Below, piece after piece: positions 1 to 7,774 of a DNA stretch of 64,000 nt. The notes under the pieces were generated by a model. It saw only the letters and a list, made by a program, of their open reading frames with translations, searched no databases and was not told the DNA's origin. This DNA is from CAVXDY01 sp963760715. Lineage in GTDB: Bacteria > Actinomycetota > Thermoleophilia > Miltoncostaeales > Miltoncostaeaceae. The DNA lies in contig CAVXDY010000003.1 of NCBI GenBank assembly GCA_963760715.1, positions 248,001 through 312,000 on the forward strand, written 5' to 3'. The position numbers were made by a program, and so were the translations under genes. Each line of letters opens with the position of its first letter. The stretch's first letter is position 1.

Positions 1-784
1 CGATCTGGAAGGCGTCGCCGGCGAAGATGTACTCGCGGGCCCGCTCGACGGCGGCCTCGAAGTCCTCCCGGCTGAAGTTGCTGGTGACCGGGCCGAGCAC
101 CGGCTCGCCCTCGCGCTCGGGCGCGCGGGGGACGGGGCCCGACAGCCGCGCCTTGAGGTCGGACAGGGTCGCCACCGCGCGCCAGTAGGCGCCCTCGGGG
201 TCGGCCTCCGGATCGAGCGGGCAGGGGGCCACGATCGTGAGGGAGCGGCGGAGGTGATCGAAGACCAGCACCGGCCCGGTGACCAGGGCGACCAGGTCCG
301 GAAGGCGCCGGTCGTCGGGCGGGGCGCCAGGGAGGTGCTCCACGGTGCGCACCAGGTCGTAGCCGAAGTAGCCCACCGCGCCGCCCCAGAAGGCCAGCGG
401 CTCGGGTGGCGGCGCCATCCCCACCCGCGCGACGGCCTCCTCCACCGCGCCGAACGGGTCGGCCGCGTCGAGGGTGCGCTCCTCCCCGTTCTGGTCGGTC
501 TCGACCAGGCCGCCGTCGATGCCCCGGATCACCGCCTGGGGGCGGACGCCGATCATCGAGTAGCGCCCCTGGCGCCCGTGCTCGACGGACTCGAGCAGGA
601 ACGCCGGCCCGCCGTCGCGGAGCTTCAGGAACGCGCTGACCGGGGTCTCGCAGTCGGCGATGTACCGGTGCACCAGCGGAACCTGGCCGTGCGCGCCCAC
701 CATCGCGCGCACCTCGTCCAGGCTCGGGCTCACCGAGAGCCGGGCGCCCGTGCGCTCGGGCATCTCCAGCCGCAGGCGGGTCAC
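1..784 (-). CDS. trpE: Anthranilate synthase component I (partial, C-terminus outside window)
   Basis: This is the N-terminal ~261 residues of a TrpE-type chorismate-utilising enzyme, which makes anthranilate from chorismate and glutamine-derived ammonia in tryptophan synthesis. The N-terminal regulatory domain includes SAFLKL and ESVEHGRQGRYSMIG, close to the family's usual LESVE/GR(Y/F)S pattern. It runs into the start of the chorismate-binding domain (TSNFSREDFEAAV, then YIFAGDAFQI) at the window edge. The start is GTG at 784, which overlaps the stop of hisIE as GTGA, so translation is probably coupled. A pabB or isochorismate synthase identity is less likely given the N-terminal pattern and the his neighbour, but the catalytic domain is not visible. 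Confidence 0.88.
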   Translation of the reverse strand, partial: MTRLRLEMPERTGARLSVSPSLDEVRAMVGAHGQVPLVHRYIADCETPVSAFLKLRDGGPAFLLESVEHGRQGRYSMIGVRPQAVIRGIDGGLVETDQNGEERTLDAADPFGAVEEAVARVGMAPPPEPLAFWGGAVGYFGYDLVRTVEHLPGAPPDDRRLPDLVALVTGPVLVFDHLRRSLTIVAPCPLDPEADPEGAYWRAVATLSDLKARLSGPVPRAPEREGEPVLGPVTSNFSREDFEAAVERAREYIFAGDAFQI

Positions 785-1452
785 GGCGCGCCCTCGCCGG
801 GCGTGCGCCGCGAGGCCAGCTCGGCGGCCACCTCCTCCAGGCTCACGCCGGCCGCCCGCCACAGCACGGCGAGGTGGTAGAGCAGGTCGGCGCTCTCGTA
901 GACCACCTGGCCATGCTCCCGCCCCTTGGCGGCCAGCACCACCTCGGTCGCCTCCTCCCCCACCTTCTTGCAGACGGTGTCGATGCCCTTCGCGAGCAGC
1001 CGCGCGGTGTAGGAGGCCTCGGGGTCGGCGGCCTCGGCGCGGCGCGCCACGGTGCGCTCGAGGTCGGCCAGGGCGGCGAAGGCCTCCGGCGGGGAGCCCT
1101 CGCCCAGGGGGTCGTGGAAGCAGGTCTCGGCGCCCGTGTGGCAGGCCACTCCGGTCTGGTCCACCAGCACCAGCACCGAGTCGGCGTCGCAGTCCAGCAC
1201 CACCGCGCGCACGGCCTGGGTGTTGCCGCTCGTGGCGCCCTTGCGCCACAGCTCCTGGCGGGAGCGGCTCCAGAACCACGTCTCGCCGCGCTCCAGAGTG
1301 CGCTCCAGCGACTCGCGGTTCATCCAGGCCTGGGTCAGCACCCGGCCGGTGGTGGCGTCCTGGACCACGGCCGGCACCAGGCCGTCGGGTCCGTAGCGCA
1401 CCCGCGCCGCCCGCTCGGCGGCGGGCGCTCCGATCTCGGCGTCGGCTCCCAC
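781..1452 (-). CDS. hisIE: Bifunctional phosphoribosyl-AMP cyclohydrolase / phosphoribosyl-ATP pyrophosphatase
   Basis: A 223-residue fusion catalysing two consecutive early steps of histidine synthesis. Residues ~1-115 are the HisI cyclohydrolase: QAWMNRESL, TWFWSRSRQELW, the SGNTQ motif, an aspartate-rich DCDADS segment and the cysteine pair in CHTGAETCF that binds zinc. Residues ~120-215 are the HisE pyrophosphatase, with LLAKGIDTVCKKVGEEATE and ESADLLYHL, the MazG-like acidic metal site. Order and length match ordinary HisIE fusions. The gene ends in a GTGA overlap with trpE. deoC lies 7 nt upstream on the same strand, so the three could be cotranscribed. Confidence 0.96.
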   Translation of the reverse strand: MGADAEIGAPAAERAARVRYGPDGLVPAVVQDATTGRVLTQAWMNRESLERTLERGETWFWSRSRQELWRKGATSGNTQAVRAVVLDCDADSVLVLVDQTGVACHTGAETCFHDPLGEGSPPEAFAALADLERTVARRAEAADPEASYTARLLAKGIDTVCKKVGEEATEVVLAAKGREHGQVVYESADLLYHLAVLWRAAGVSLEEVAAELASRRTPGEGAP

Positions 1453-1459
1453 GGAGTCC

Positions 1460-2158
1460 TCAGGCGTTGCCGTTCAGCGCGGCCAGCTCGACCATGACCA
1501 GGACGGCCGAGCTGGTGCCGACGCGCGCGGCGCCGGCCCCGATCATCGCCTGGACGGCCTCGAGCGTGCGCACGCCCCCGGCCGCGCTGACCCCCACCCC
1601 CTCCGGCAGGGCGTCGCGCATCAGCTCCACGTCGTGCACCGTCGCGTGGGTGCCGGAGCCCGTGCATGTCTTGGCGAAATCGGCGCCCACGTCGTCCACG
1701 ATCTTGCAGGCGAGGCGCTTCAGCTTGTCGTCCATCAGCGGCGCCTCGATGATGACCTTGATGAGCACGTCCCCGCGGGCGTCGTTGGCCGCCCGGCCGC
1801 GGACCGCCCGCACCACCCGGAGCAGATCGTCCCGCACGCCACGGAAATCCCCTGCCAGCATGCCGCGGTAGTTCATGACCACGTCGATCTCGTCGGCGCC
1901 CTCCGCGACCGCGCGGTCGGCCGCCTGCGCGCGGGCGGCCGTGGTCCCGGATCCCGACGGATGGTCGATGACGGCACAGGTCTTCACGTCACAGCCCCGC
2001 AGCTGCTCGGCCACGAGCGGAACGTGCTCCGGCCGGGCGCAGAGGGCCGCGAAGTGATGCTCCCGCGCCTCGGCGCACGCGCGCTTGATGTCCGCGTCGG
2101 TTGCGCTGGCGGCCAGGACCATCAGATCCAGCGTCTTCGTCAGATCCTCGGCCCGCAT
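1460..2158 (-). CDS. deoC: Deoxyribose-phosphate aldolase
   Basis: A 232-residue class I aldolase that cleaves 2-deoxyribose 5-phosphate to acetaldehyde and glyceraldehyde 3-phosphate in deoxynucleoside salvage. Family signatures are present: CARPEHVP near the N-terminus, the DEIDVVMN segment, the LIKVIIE lysine that forms the Schiff base, and FAKTCTGSGTHATV with the second lysine. GVSAAGGVRT is the phosphate-binding loop. The ATG at 2158 (MRAEDLTKTLD) gives normal length; the open frame continues upstream only as antisense of the next gene. It is divergent from the Fpg-family gene, with a 67-bp gap that must hold both promoters. Confidence 0.95.
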   Translation of the reverse strand: MRAEDLTKTLDLMVLAASATDADIKRACAEAREHHFAALCARPEHVPLVAEQLRGCDVKTCAVIDHPSGSGTTAARAQAADRAVAEGADEIDVVMNYRGMLAGDFRGVRDDLLRVVRAVRGRAANDARGDVLIKVIIEAPLMDDKLKRLACKIVDDVGADFAKTCTGSGTHATVHDVELMRDALPEGVGVSAAGGVRTLEAVQAMIGAGAARVGTSSAVLVMVELAALNGNA

Positions 2159-2225
2159 CAGCAGAACGCGGCGCGCGGGGGCAGGGTCATCCGGACGAGT
2201 ATAGCGACGGCCCCTAGGGCGCCCC

Positions 2226-3077
2226 GTGCCTGAGCTGCCGGAGCTCCAGGCGCTCGCCGAGGGACTCGACCGGGCGCTCGCCGGGCGGGCGATCGAGGGC
2301 GCGCGCGTCCACGCGCCCGCCACCCTGAAGACGGCCGAGCCGCCGCTGGGCGACCTGGTGGGCCGCCGCGTCGAGCGCGTCTGGCGGCGGGGGAAGCTGA
2401 TCGGCGTCGACGCCGAGGGCGGCCTCACCCTCGTGGTGCACCTGATGCAGGCGGGGCGCCTGGGCCTGGCGCCGCGGCCCGATGGCCGGCCGGGGCGCAC
2501 CGCGGCGCTCGACGTCAACGTGGGGCGCGACCAGGTCCTGCGGCTGCGCGAGCTCTCCACCCGCCGCCGCGCATCGGCGCACCTGCTCGACGCCGCGGGG
2601 CTCGCCGCGCACCGGCCGCTCACCCGGCTCGGCCCGGAGCCCCTGGGGCTGGGCGCCGAGGGGTGGCGGGACGCCCTGGGGGGCCCGGGCGCCGTTCTGC
2701 ACGGGGCGCTGCGCGACGGCCGGCGGGTGGCGGGCATCGGCCGCGCCTACGCCAGCGAGATCATGTGGGCCGCGCGCCTCGCGCCCTTCGCCCGCGCGGG
2801 CTCGCTCGACGACGAGCAGGTGGACCGGCTCGCCTCGGCGGCCGACACGGTCCTCGGCCAGGCGCTCGACCGCGCCCGGGAGCGCATCGACACCGACCTC
2901 CCCAACCGCGAGGTCCGGGTGACCGCGGTGCACCGCCACGCGGGAGAGCCGTGCCTGCGCTGCGGCACCACGCTCGAGAGGGTGTCCTTCGCGGACTACG
3001 AGCTGGTGTACTGCCCCGTGTGCCAGACCGCCGGACGCGTCTACCGTGATCGCCGCATGAGCCGGCTGCTCGGATGA
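2226..3077 (+). CDS. mutM: Fpg/MutM-family DNA glycosylase-AP lyase
   Basis: A 283-residue base-excision repair enzyme that removes oxidised purines and nicks the abasic site. After Met removal it starts PELPEL, giving the catalytic N-terminal proline and adjacent glutamate. K57 in RRGKLIG matches the conserved hairpin lysine. IGRAYASEIMWAARL is the helix-two-turn-helix region. The C-terminus has a zinc finger with cysteines C243, C246, C263 and C266. The start is GTG at 2226. Fpg and Nei-type actinobacterial paralogues share this layout, so substrate preference is not settled by sequence alone. The stop overlaps the next start as ATGA. Confidence 0.9.
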   Translation: MPELPELQALAEGLDRALAGRAIEGARVHAPATLKTAEPPLGDLVGRRVERVWRRGKLIGVDAEGGLTLVVHLMQAGRLGLAPRPDGRPGRTAALDVNVGRDQVLRLRELSTRRRASAHLLDAAGLAAHRPLTRLGPEPLGLGAEGWRDALGGPGAVLHGALRDGRRVAGIGRAYASEIMWAARLAPFARAGSLDDEQVDRLASAADTVLGQALDRARERIDTDLPNREVRVTAVHRHAGEPCLRCGTTLERVSFADYELVYCPVCQTAGRVYRDRRMSRLLG

Positions 3078-3643
3078 CGGCCACGCACGAGCTGTGGATG
3101 GTGCGCCACGGCGAGACCGAGTGGAGCCGCTCGGGGCGGCACACCGGCACCACCGACCTGCCGCTCACCCCGGCCGGCGAGGCGGCGGCGCGCGCGCTGC
3201 GGCCCCGGCTGGCCGGCGTGACCCTCGCGCGGGTGCTCACCAGCCCGCTGGAGCGCGCCCGGCGCACCGCCGCCCTGGCCGGCTTCGAGAACGCCGTGCC
3301 GGACGCGCGCCTCACCGAGTGGGACTACGGCGAGTACGAGGGCGTGACCACGCCGGAGATCCGGCGCTCGGTCCCGGGATGGACCATCTGGACGCACGGA
3401 GCGCCGGGCGGCGAGACGGCCGCCCAGGTGGCCGCGCGGCTCGACGCGGTGATCGCCGACATCCGCGCCACCGACGGTCCGGTGCTCGTCTTCAGCCACG
3501 GGCACGCGCTGCGCGCGCTGGCGGCCCGCTGGCTGGGGCTGCCGGTGACGAACGGGCGCCTCTTCATGCTCGACACCGGAACGGTCAGCGTGCTCGGCTA
3601 TGAGCACGACGAGCCCGCCGTCCATCGCTGGAACTGCGGCTAG
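3074..3643 (+). CDS. Histidine phosphatase superfamily (phosphoglycerate-mutase-like) protein
   Basis: A 189-residue member of the RHG branch of the histidine phosphatase superfamily. The nucleophile motif MVRHGETEWS lies at residues 9-18, with H12 the expected phosphohistidine. LTSPLERARRTA and the acidic ARLTEWDYGEYEG segment follow, and FSHGHALRALAARWLGL carries the second catalytic histidine. These proteins include cofactor-dependent mutases and broad phosphatases, and the short length favours a phosphatase. Its start overlaps the glycosylase stop (ATGA), and the next gene begins directly after its stop, so the three are probably one transcript. The substrate cannot be named. Confidence 0.88.
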   Translation: MTATHELWMVRHGETEWSRSGRHTGTTDLPLTPAGEAAARALRPRLAGVTLARVLTSPLERARRTAALAGFENAVPDARLTEWDYGEYEGVTTPEIRRSVPGWTIWTHGAPGGETAAQVAARLDAVIADIRATDGPVLVFSHGHALRALAARWLGLPVTNGRLFMLDTGTVSVLGYEHDEPAVHRWNCG

Positions 3644-4324
3644 GTGGCCGTTCTCGCGGAGCGCGAGCAGGAGGAGATCTACACCGAGCCGCGCTGGCCG
3701 CCGGTGGCGGCGCTGCTCGCGTTCATGGCGCTCAACATCGGGTTCCGGATCTGGCTGCCCAGCGAGCGGCTGGCCGGTTTTCCCTGGCTGCTCCCCGTGA
3801 TCGAGGCCCTGCTGCTCAGCGTGCTGATCTTCGGCGACCCGGCCGCGCTGGCCCGGCAGCGCCGATGGCTGCGCCCGACGGCGCTCGTCCTGGTGGGCGT
3901 GCTGGTCGCGGCGGCACTGTGGGCCACGGTGACCCTGATCGACGACCTGATCCGGGGCTCGTCCGTGACGAACTCGCCGGGGGACCTCCTCGCCGCCGGC
4001 GCGCTGGTCTGGCTCGGCAACAACCTCTCCTTCGCCCTCTTCTACTGGCTCATCGACAGCGGCGGCCCGCTCGCGCGCGCCGCGGGGGCGCCCCCGGTCG
4101 ACTTCGCCTTCACCCAGCAGCTGAGCCCGGAGATCGCGCCGCCCGGCTGGCGGCCCGTGTTCCTCGACTACCTGCACCTCGGCTTCACGAACGCCACCGC
4201 GTTCAGCCCCACCGACGTGATGCCGCTCACGCACCGGGCCAAGTACACGATGCTCGTCCAGTCGACCGTCGCCCTGGCGCTCTTCGGCCTGGTCGTCGCC
4301 CGGGCCGTCAACTCCTTCACGTGA
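3644..4324 (+). CDS. DUF1345-like integral membrane protein
   Basis: A 226-residue membrane protein starting at a GTG that abuts the phosphatase stop. Hydrophobic segments are seen at residues ~20-38, 44-66, 78-98, 120-142 and 203-223. Between the last two lies LGFTNATAFSPTDVMPLTHRAK, a polar conserved-looking stretch just before the final helix; this resembles DUF1345 proteins, where a T/S-D motif precedes the last helix. The family's function is unknown. Its last codons overlap the converging luciferase-domain gene by 8 nt. The DUF1345 link is from memory of the pattern and is only moderately secure. Confidence 0.72.
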   Translation: MAVLAEREQEEIYTEPRWPPVAALLAFMALNIGFRIWLPSERLAGFPWLLPVIEALLLSVLIFGDPAALARQRRWLRPTALVLVGVLVAAALWATVTLIDDLIRGSSVTNSPGDLLAAGALVWLGNNLSFALFYWLIDSGGPLARAAGAPPVDFAFTQQLSPEIAPPGWRPVFLDYLHLGFTNATAFSPTDVMPLTHRAKYTMLVQSTVALALFGLVVARAVNSFT

Positions 4325-4664
4325 CCTCCGCCGGAAGGCCGTGCCGGGCCACCGCGCGGTCGTAGTTCAGCCGCAGCAGCGCGATCACGTCCTGGACGTC
4401 CGCGTCGTCGGCGATCCGGCGGGCCGCGGGGCCCTGCCGGCCGGGGAAGACCGGGTGGTAGCCGATCCGGCCCTCCGCGAAGAGCTCGGCCCAGGCGTCC
4501 TTGGGGAACGAGAAGTGGGCCGTCCGGTCGCCGTGCAGGTGGCCGATCTCGCGGCGGCCGACGCGGAACGCGAACTCGCCCCGGGTCCCATGCCCCGCCT
4601 CCACCCCCGGCCACGAGGTGACCTCCTCGGTGATCCGCTCGCTCGCCGGCCGCCGGGTCGTCAT
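4317..4664 (-). CDS. Luciferase-domain (DUF5519-type) protein, putative SoxR target
   Basis: A 115-residue protein of the small luciferase-domain family (DUF5519). Hallmarks are FAFRVGRREIGHLHGDRTAHFSF, the LFAEGRIGYHPVFP segment, and a C-terminal ADVQDVIALLRLNYDRAV helix. Biochemistry is not established for bacterial members. The ATG at 4664 was preferred over an upstream in-frame ATG at 4724 because GGGAGG sits about 8 nt before it and the upstream choice would run into the operator. A near-perfect SoxR box lies about 50 bp upstream, so induction by redox-cycling compounds is inferred. Its 3' end overlaps the converging DUF1345-like gene. Confidence 0.85.
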   Translation of the reverse strand: MTTRRPASERITEEVTSWPGVEAGHGTRGEFAFRVGRREIGHLHGDRTAHFSFPKDAWAELFAEGRIGYHPVFPGRQGPAARRIADDADVQDVIALLRLNYDRAVARHGLPAEVT

Positions 4665-4712
4665 CGATCGGCCCTCCCACTCGGGATCGTGTCCATTCCC
4701 GGAAGGATGCAC

Positions 4713-4730
4713 CTTCAAGCGCACTTGAAG
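4713..4730. promoter_or_regulatory. Predicted SoxR box upstream of the luciferase-domain gene
   Basis: CTTCAAGCGCACTTGAAG is a perfect 7-bp inverted repeat with a 4-bp centre, the same 7-4-7 layout as the E. coli SoxR site. Reading the minus strand, TTGACT (4729-4734) and CATCCT (4704-4709) would be a -35/-10 pair with a 19-bp spacer. A long spacer of this kind is typical of MerR-family activated promoters. The surrounding 27 bp (4707-4733) recurs with one mismatch at 41254-41280 beside soxR. Confidence 0.82.
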
Positions 4731-4738
4731 TCAAGCGC

Positions 4739-5617
4739 TCAGAGACCCAGGCGGCTCAGCATCGACTCGTCGTCGCGCCAGTGCTTGCGCACCCGGACCA
4801 TCAGGCTGAGGTGCACCTCGGTCCCCCACAGGCGCCCCAGGGCCGAGCGGGCAGCCGCCCCGATGTCGCGGACCATCCCTCCCCCGTGCCCCACGACGAT
4901 GGACTTCTGCGACTCGGTCTCGACGAGCAGCACGGCGCGCACGACGATGCCGTGCCGCGCCGGCTCGATCTCCTGGACGTCCACCGCCAGGGCGTGCGGG
5001 ATCTCCTCGCGCAGGCGCAGCAGCGCGGCCTCACGGATGAGCTCGCCGGCCAGCTCCTCGTCGGTCTGGTCGCTCGCCACGCCGTCGGGGAAGTAGCGCG
5101 GGCCCTCGGAGAGCAACGCCGGCAGGTCGTCGTGCAGGGCGTCGAGGCCCGTGCCGTGGCGGGCGCTGACGGGGTGCAGGGAGACGAAGTCGACGAGCCG
5201 CGCGGCGCGCGAGATCGCCTGGGCGATCTGATCGGGATCGAGGCGGTCGACCTGGTTGAGGACGGTGATGACGGGGAGCCGCGAGACGCGCAGGCGGTCC
5301 GCGATGAAGCGGTCGCCGCCTCCCACCGGCTCGGCGGCGTTCAGCACGTAGAGGGCGGCGTCGCAGTCGGCGAGGCTCTGGTCGACCGTGGCCTGCATCC
5401 GCGCCGTGAGACCGTCGGCCGGCCGCTGGAAGCCCGGCAGGTCGAGGAGCACCGCCTGCCAGTCGTCGCCGTGGGCCACGGCGGTGATGCGCCGGCGGGT
5501 GGTCTGGGGCCGCGGCGAGACCGCGGCCACCTGGGTGCCGGCCAGGGCGTTCGCCAGCGTCGACTTCCCCACGTTCGGCCGGCCCGCGAGCGCCACCAGA
5601 CCGGATCGGTAGGCCAC
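4739..5617 (-). CDS. era: GTPase Era (ribosome assembly)
   Basis: A 292-residue GTPase that binds 16S rRNA during 30S maturation. The G domain shows G1 GRPNVGKST at the N-terminus, a switch region with RPQTTRRRI, G3 as DLPGF, G4 as NQVD and G5-like VSARHG. The C-terminal half contains ELIREAALLRLREEIPHALAV and a KH-like segment ending KSIVVGHGGGMVRDIG, as in Era. The start is GTG at 5617, 5 nt after the DgkA-PAP2 stop, giving the usual Era N-terminus. It is the last gene of the long minus-strand cluster. Confidence 0.94.
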   Translation of the reverse strand: MAYRSGLVALAGRPNVGKSTLANALAGTQVAAVSPRPQTTRRRITAVAHGDDWQAVLLDLPGFQRPADGLTARMQATVDQSLADCDAALYVLNAAEPVGGGDRFIADRLRVSRLPVITVLNQVDRLDPDQIAQAISRAARLVDFVSLHPVSARHGTGLDALHDDLPALLSEGPRYFPDGVASDQTDEELAGELIREAALLRLREEIPHALAVDVQEIEPARHGIVVRAVLLVETESQKSIVVGHGGGMVRDIGAAARSALGRLWGTEVHLSLMVRVRKHWRDDESMLSRLGL

Positions 5618-5622
5618 GCTCC

Positions 5623-6429
5623 CTAGCCCAGGATCTGGAACATGAGGATCGCGATGCCGGTGCCGAGCACGGCCCCCGCCGCCACCTCCACCAGGGAGTG
5701 GATGCCGGCCTCGACGCGCGACTGGGCCACCAGCAGCGCCATGAGGAAGGCGAGCGTGGAGATCAGGGCCGCGTGGCGCAGCGGCTCGGCCACGATCGTG
5801 ATGGCCGCCCAGGCGGCGAAGGCGGCCGCGGCGTGCCCCGACGGCAGCCCGCCCCTCAGGGGCGTTCCGCGGCCGGTGGCGGCCTTGATCGCGATCACGG
5901 CGATGATGGTCACGATCATCACCACCACCACGAGGTGGATCGGCGAGCGCCGCACGCCGGAGAGCAGGTCGCGCCGCGAGTCGGTCAGGTGGTCGTAGAA
6001 GACCAGGTAGCCGATCGCGAGGGCGTTGGCGGTGGCCACCAGCACGGCCCCGGCCGAGACGTCCTTCGCGATCTTCACGATCGGGTGGTAGGTGGTGACC
6101 ACGGCGTCGATCGCCGCCTCGACGGCGGTGTTCATCATCTCCGCCACCAGCACCAGGCTGATCGCCCCGATGACGAGCGCCAGCTCGACGCGCGAGAACT
6201 CGAGGAGCAGGCCGAGCACGAGCGCGACGACCGCGACGGCCACGTGGATCTGCATGTTCCGCTGGGTGCGGAGGACGTAGACGATGCCCTCGAACGCCCA
6301 GGTGAACGACCAGCGCAGCGACCCCTGGCGGGGGAGCGCGGATCCACGGGCGCGCCCGGGCGCCGCGTCGGGCGGGGGCGGCGGCGGCTCTCCGGCGGGG
6401 GGCGGCGGCCGCTTCTGGGAGGTGGTCAC
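5623..6429 (-). CDS. Fusion of diacylglycerol/undecaprenol kinase (DgkA) and PAP2 phosphatase
   Basis: A 268-residue membrane protein with two lipid-phosphate domains. A proline-rich cytoplasmic N-terminus (~1-35) is followed by a DgkA-type kinase domain: the EGIVYVLRTQRNMQIH entry helix, then EMMNTAVEAAID and KDVSAGAVL, which carry the metal and ATP acidic residues. From ~165 a PAP2 domain follows, with PSGHAAAAF and SRVEAGIHSLVEVAAGAVLG matching its phosphatase motifs. Kinase and phosphatase in one chain could interconvert undecaprenol and its phosphate for wall-lipid recycling; that is inference. The start is GTG in a GTGA overlap with ybeY. The ybeY-dgkA-era order is common. Confidence 0.9.
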   Translation of the reverse strand: MTTSQKRPPPPAGEPPPPPPDAAPGRARGSALPRQGSLRWSFTWAFEGIVYVLRTQRNMQIHVAVAVVALVLGLLLEFSRVELALVIGAISLVLVAEMMNTAVEAAIDAVVTTYHPIVKIAKDVSAGAVLVATANALAIGYLVFYDHLTDSRRDLLSGVRRSPIHLVVVVMIVTIIAVIAIKAATGRGTPLRGGLPSGHAAAAFAAWAAITIVAEPLRHAALISTLAFLMALLVAQSRVEAGIHSLVEVAAGAVLGTGIAILMFQILG

Positions 6430-6818
6430 CGCGGGGCCTCGGCGACGAGGCGATCCTGGAGGGCGAGCATCTCCCCTTCATCGGCCTCGTGGTCGTAGCC
6501 CAGGAGGTGCAGCAGGCCGTGGACCGCCAGCGTCTCCAGCGGATCCTGAGCGGCCTCGGGGCAGATCACCACGTCGCCCAGCTCCGGGGGCGGACCGCCG
6601 AGGGGCCAGGTGCCGGCCTCCGGGCCGTCCACCGGGAACGCGAGGACGTCGGTGGGCTCGGGGGCGCCGCGGTGCTCGCCGTTGATCGCGGCCATCTCGT
6701 CGGCGTCGACCACCATGAGGCCCATCGTTGCGCGTTCCACCCCCAGCCGGCCACACGCCCACACGAGCCGCGTCACCAGCGGGCCGGTGCCCTCACCGCG
6801 GGCCTCCACCTCGATCAC
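6426..6818 (-). CDS. ybeY: Endoribonuclease YbeY (rRNA maturation)
   Basis: A 130-residue zinc metalloendoribonuclease used in 16S rRNA 3'-end processing and 70S quality control. The signature H-x3-H-x5-H motif is present as HGLLHLLGYDH near residues 107-117. It is preceded by the family's TDVLAFP segment and GDVVICPE. The start is GTG at 6818 in a GTGA overlap with phoH, and the stop overlaps the dgkA start in the same way. phoH-ybeY coupling is conserved across many bacteria and supports the assignment. Confidence 0.95.
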   Translation of the reverse strand: MIEVEARGEGTGPLVTRLVWACGRLGVERATMGLMVVDADEMAAINGEHRGAPEPTDVLAFPVDGPEAGTWPLGGPPPELGDVVICPEAAQDPLETLAVHGLLHLLGYDHEADEGEMLALQDRLVAEAPR

Positions 6819-7774
6819 TCGGTGCCCCGGGCCGCTCCATAGGCGTCGACGATGCGCTGGACCAGCCGGTGGCGGACCACGTCTCCGCGGTCGAGGCGCA
6901 CGAAGGCGATGTCCTCCACGCCCTCGAGCACCTCGGGCACCGCGACCAGCCCCGAGCGCTGCGCCGCGGGGAGGTCGATCTGCGTGATGTCGCCGGTCAC
7001 GACCATCCGGGAGCCGTACCCCAGGCGGGTGAGGAACATCTGCATCTGCTCGGGGGTCGTGTTCTGGGCCTCGTCGAGGATGATGAAGCTGTCGTTGAGG
7101 GTGCGGCCGCGCATGAACGCGAGGGGAGCCACCTCCACCTGGCCGCGCTCGAACAGCGCCTCCACGCGCTCGGCCTCGAGCATGTCGTAGAGCGCGTCGA
7201 AGAGCGGGCGCAGGTAGGGGTCCACCTTCGCCGCCAGGTCGCCGGGCAGGAACCCGAGCCGCTCGCCTGCCTCCACGGCCGGGCGGGTGAGGATGATGCG
7301 GCCCACCTCGCGTCGCGTGAGCGCGGCCGTGGCCAGCGCCACCGCCAGGTAGGTCTTCCCCGTGCCGGCCGGGCCGATGCCGAAGGTGATCGTGCTCTCG
7401 CGGATGGCGTCCACGTAGCGCTTCTGGCCGGCGGTGCGGGGCGTCACGACCGACTGGCGGTTGCGCCAGAGGACGTCGTCCATCATCGATCCGGCCGCCT
7501 CCGGACCCTCCACCGAATGGACCACCGCGTCGATCGTGCCGGGCGCGATCGGCCGCCCGGCGCGCACGAGCCCCGCGAGCTGCTCCACCACCTCGGCCCC
7601 GGCGCGCACGCGCTCCTCCCGGCCGACCAGGGTCAGCCGGTTCCCGCGCAGCGCGACCTCCAGGTCGAGGCGGTCCTCCAGCTCCCGCAGCACGCGGTCG
7701 TGCTCGCCGGCCAGCTCCACGGCCACGCCGTCGTCGAGCTCGATGACCTGCTCGGCCGTGCCCGGGGGGCTCAC
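6815..7774 (-). CDS. phoH: PhoH-family ATPase (PhoH-like, phosphate-starvation type)
   Basis: A 319-residue P-loop ATPase. An N-terminal KH-like region (~1-100, DRLDLEVALRGNRLTLVG) precedes the ATPase. Walker A is GPAGTGKTYLAV, Walker B is FIILDEAQNTT, and QMQMFLTRLGYGSRMVVTGD and QIDLP are characteristic of PhoH/YbeZ. The usual role is in RNA metabolism together with YbeY, encoded immediately downstream with a GTGA overlap. The start is GTG at 7774, overlapping the HIT gene's stop. Despite the name, nothing here indicates phosphate regulation. Confidence 0.94.
   Translation of the reverse strand: MSPPGTAEQVIELDDGVAVELAGEHDRVLRELEDRLDLEVALRGNRLTLVGREERVRAGAEVVEQLAGLVRAGRPIAPGTIDAVVHSVEGPEAAGSMMDDVLWRNRQSVVTPRTAGQKRYVDAIRESTITFGIGPAGTGKTYLAVALATAALTRREVGRIILTRPAVEAGERLGFLPGDLAAKVDPYLRPLFDALYDMLEAERVEALFERGQVEVAPLAFMRGRTLNDSFIILDEAQNTTPEQMQMFLTRLGYGSRMVVTGDITQIDLPAAQRSGLVAVPEVLEGVEDIAFVRLDRGDVVRHRLVQRIVDAYGAARGTE

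Noticed and set aside
4665..4724. Longer start (ATG 4724) for the luciferase-domain protein.
   Set aside because: It would begin inside the SoxR operator region and add a non-conserved stretch; ATG 4664 has the better ribosome site.
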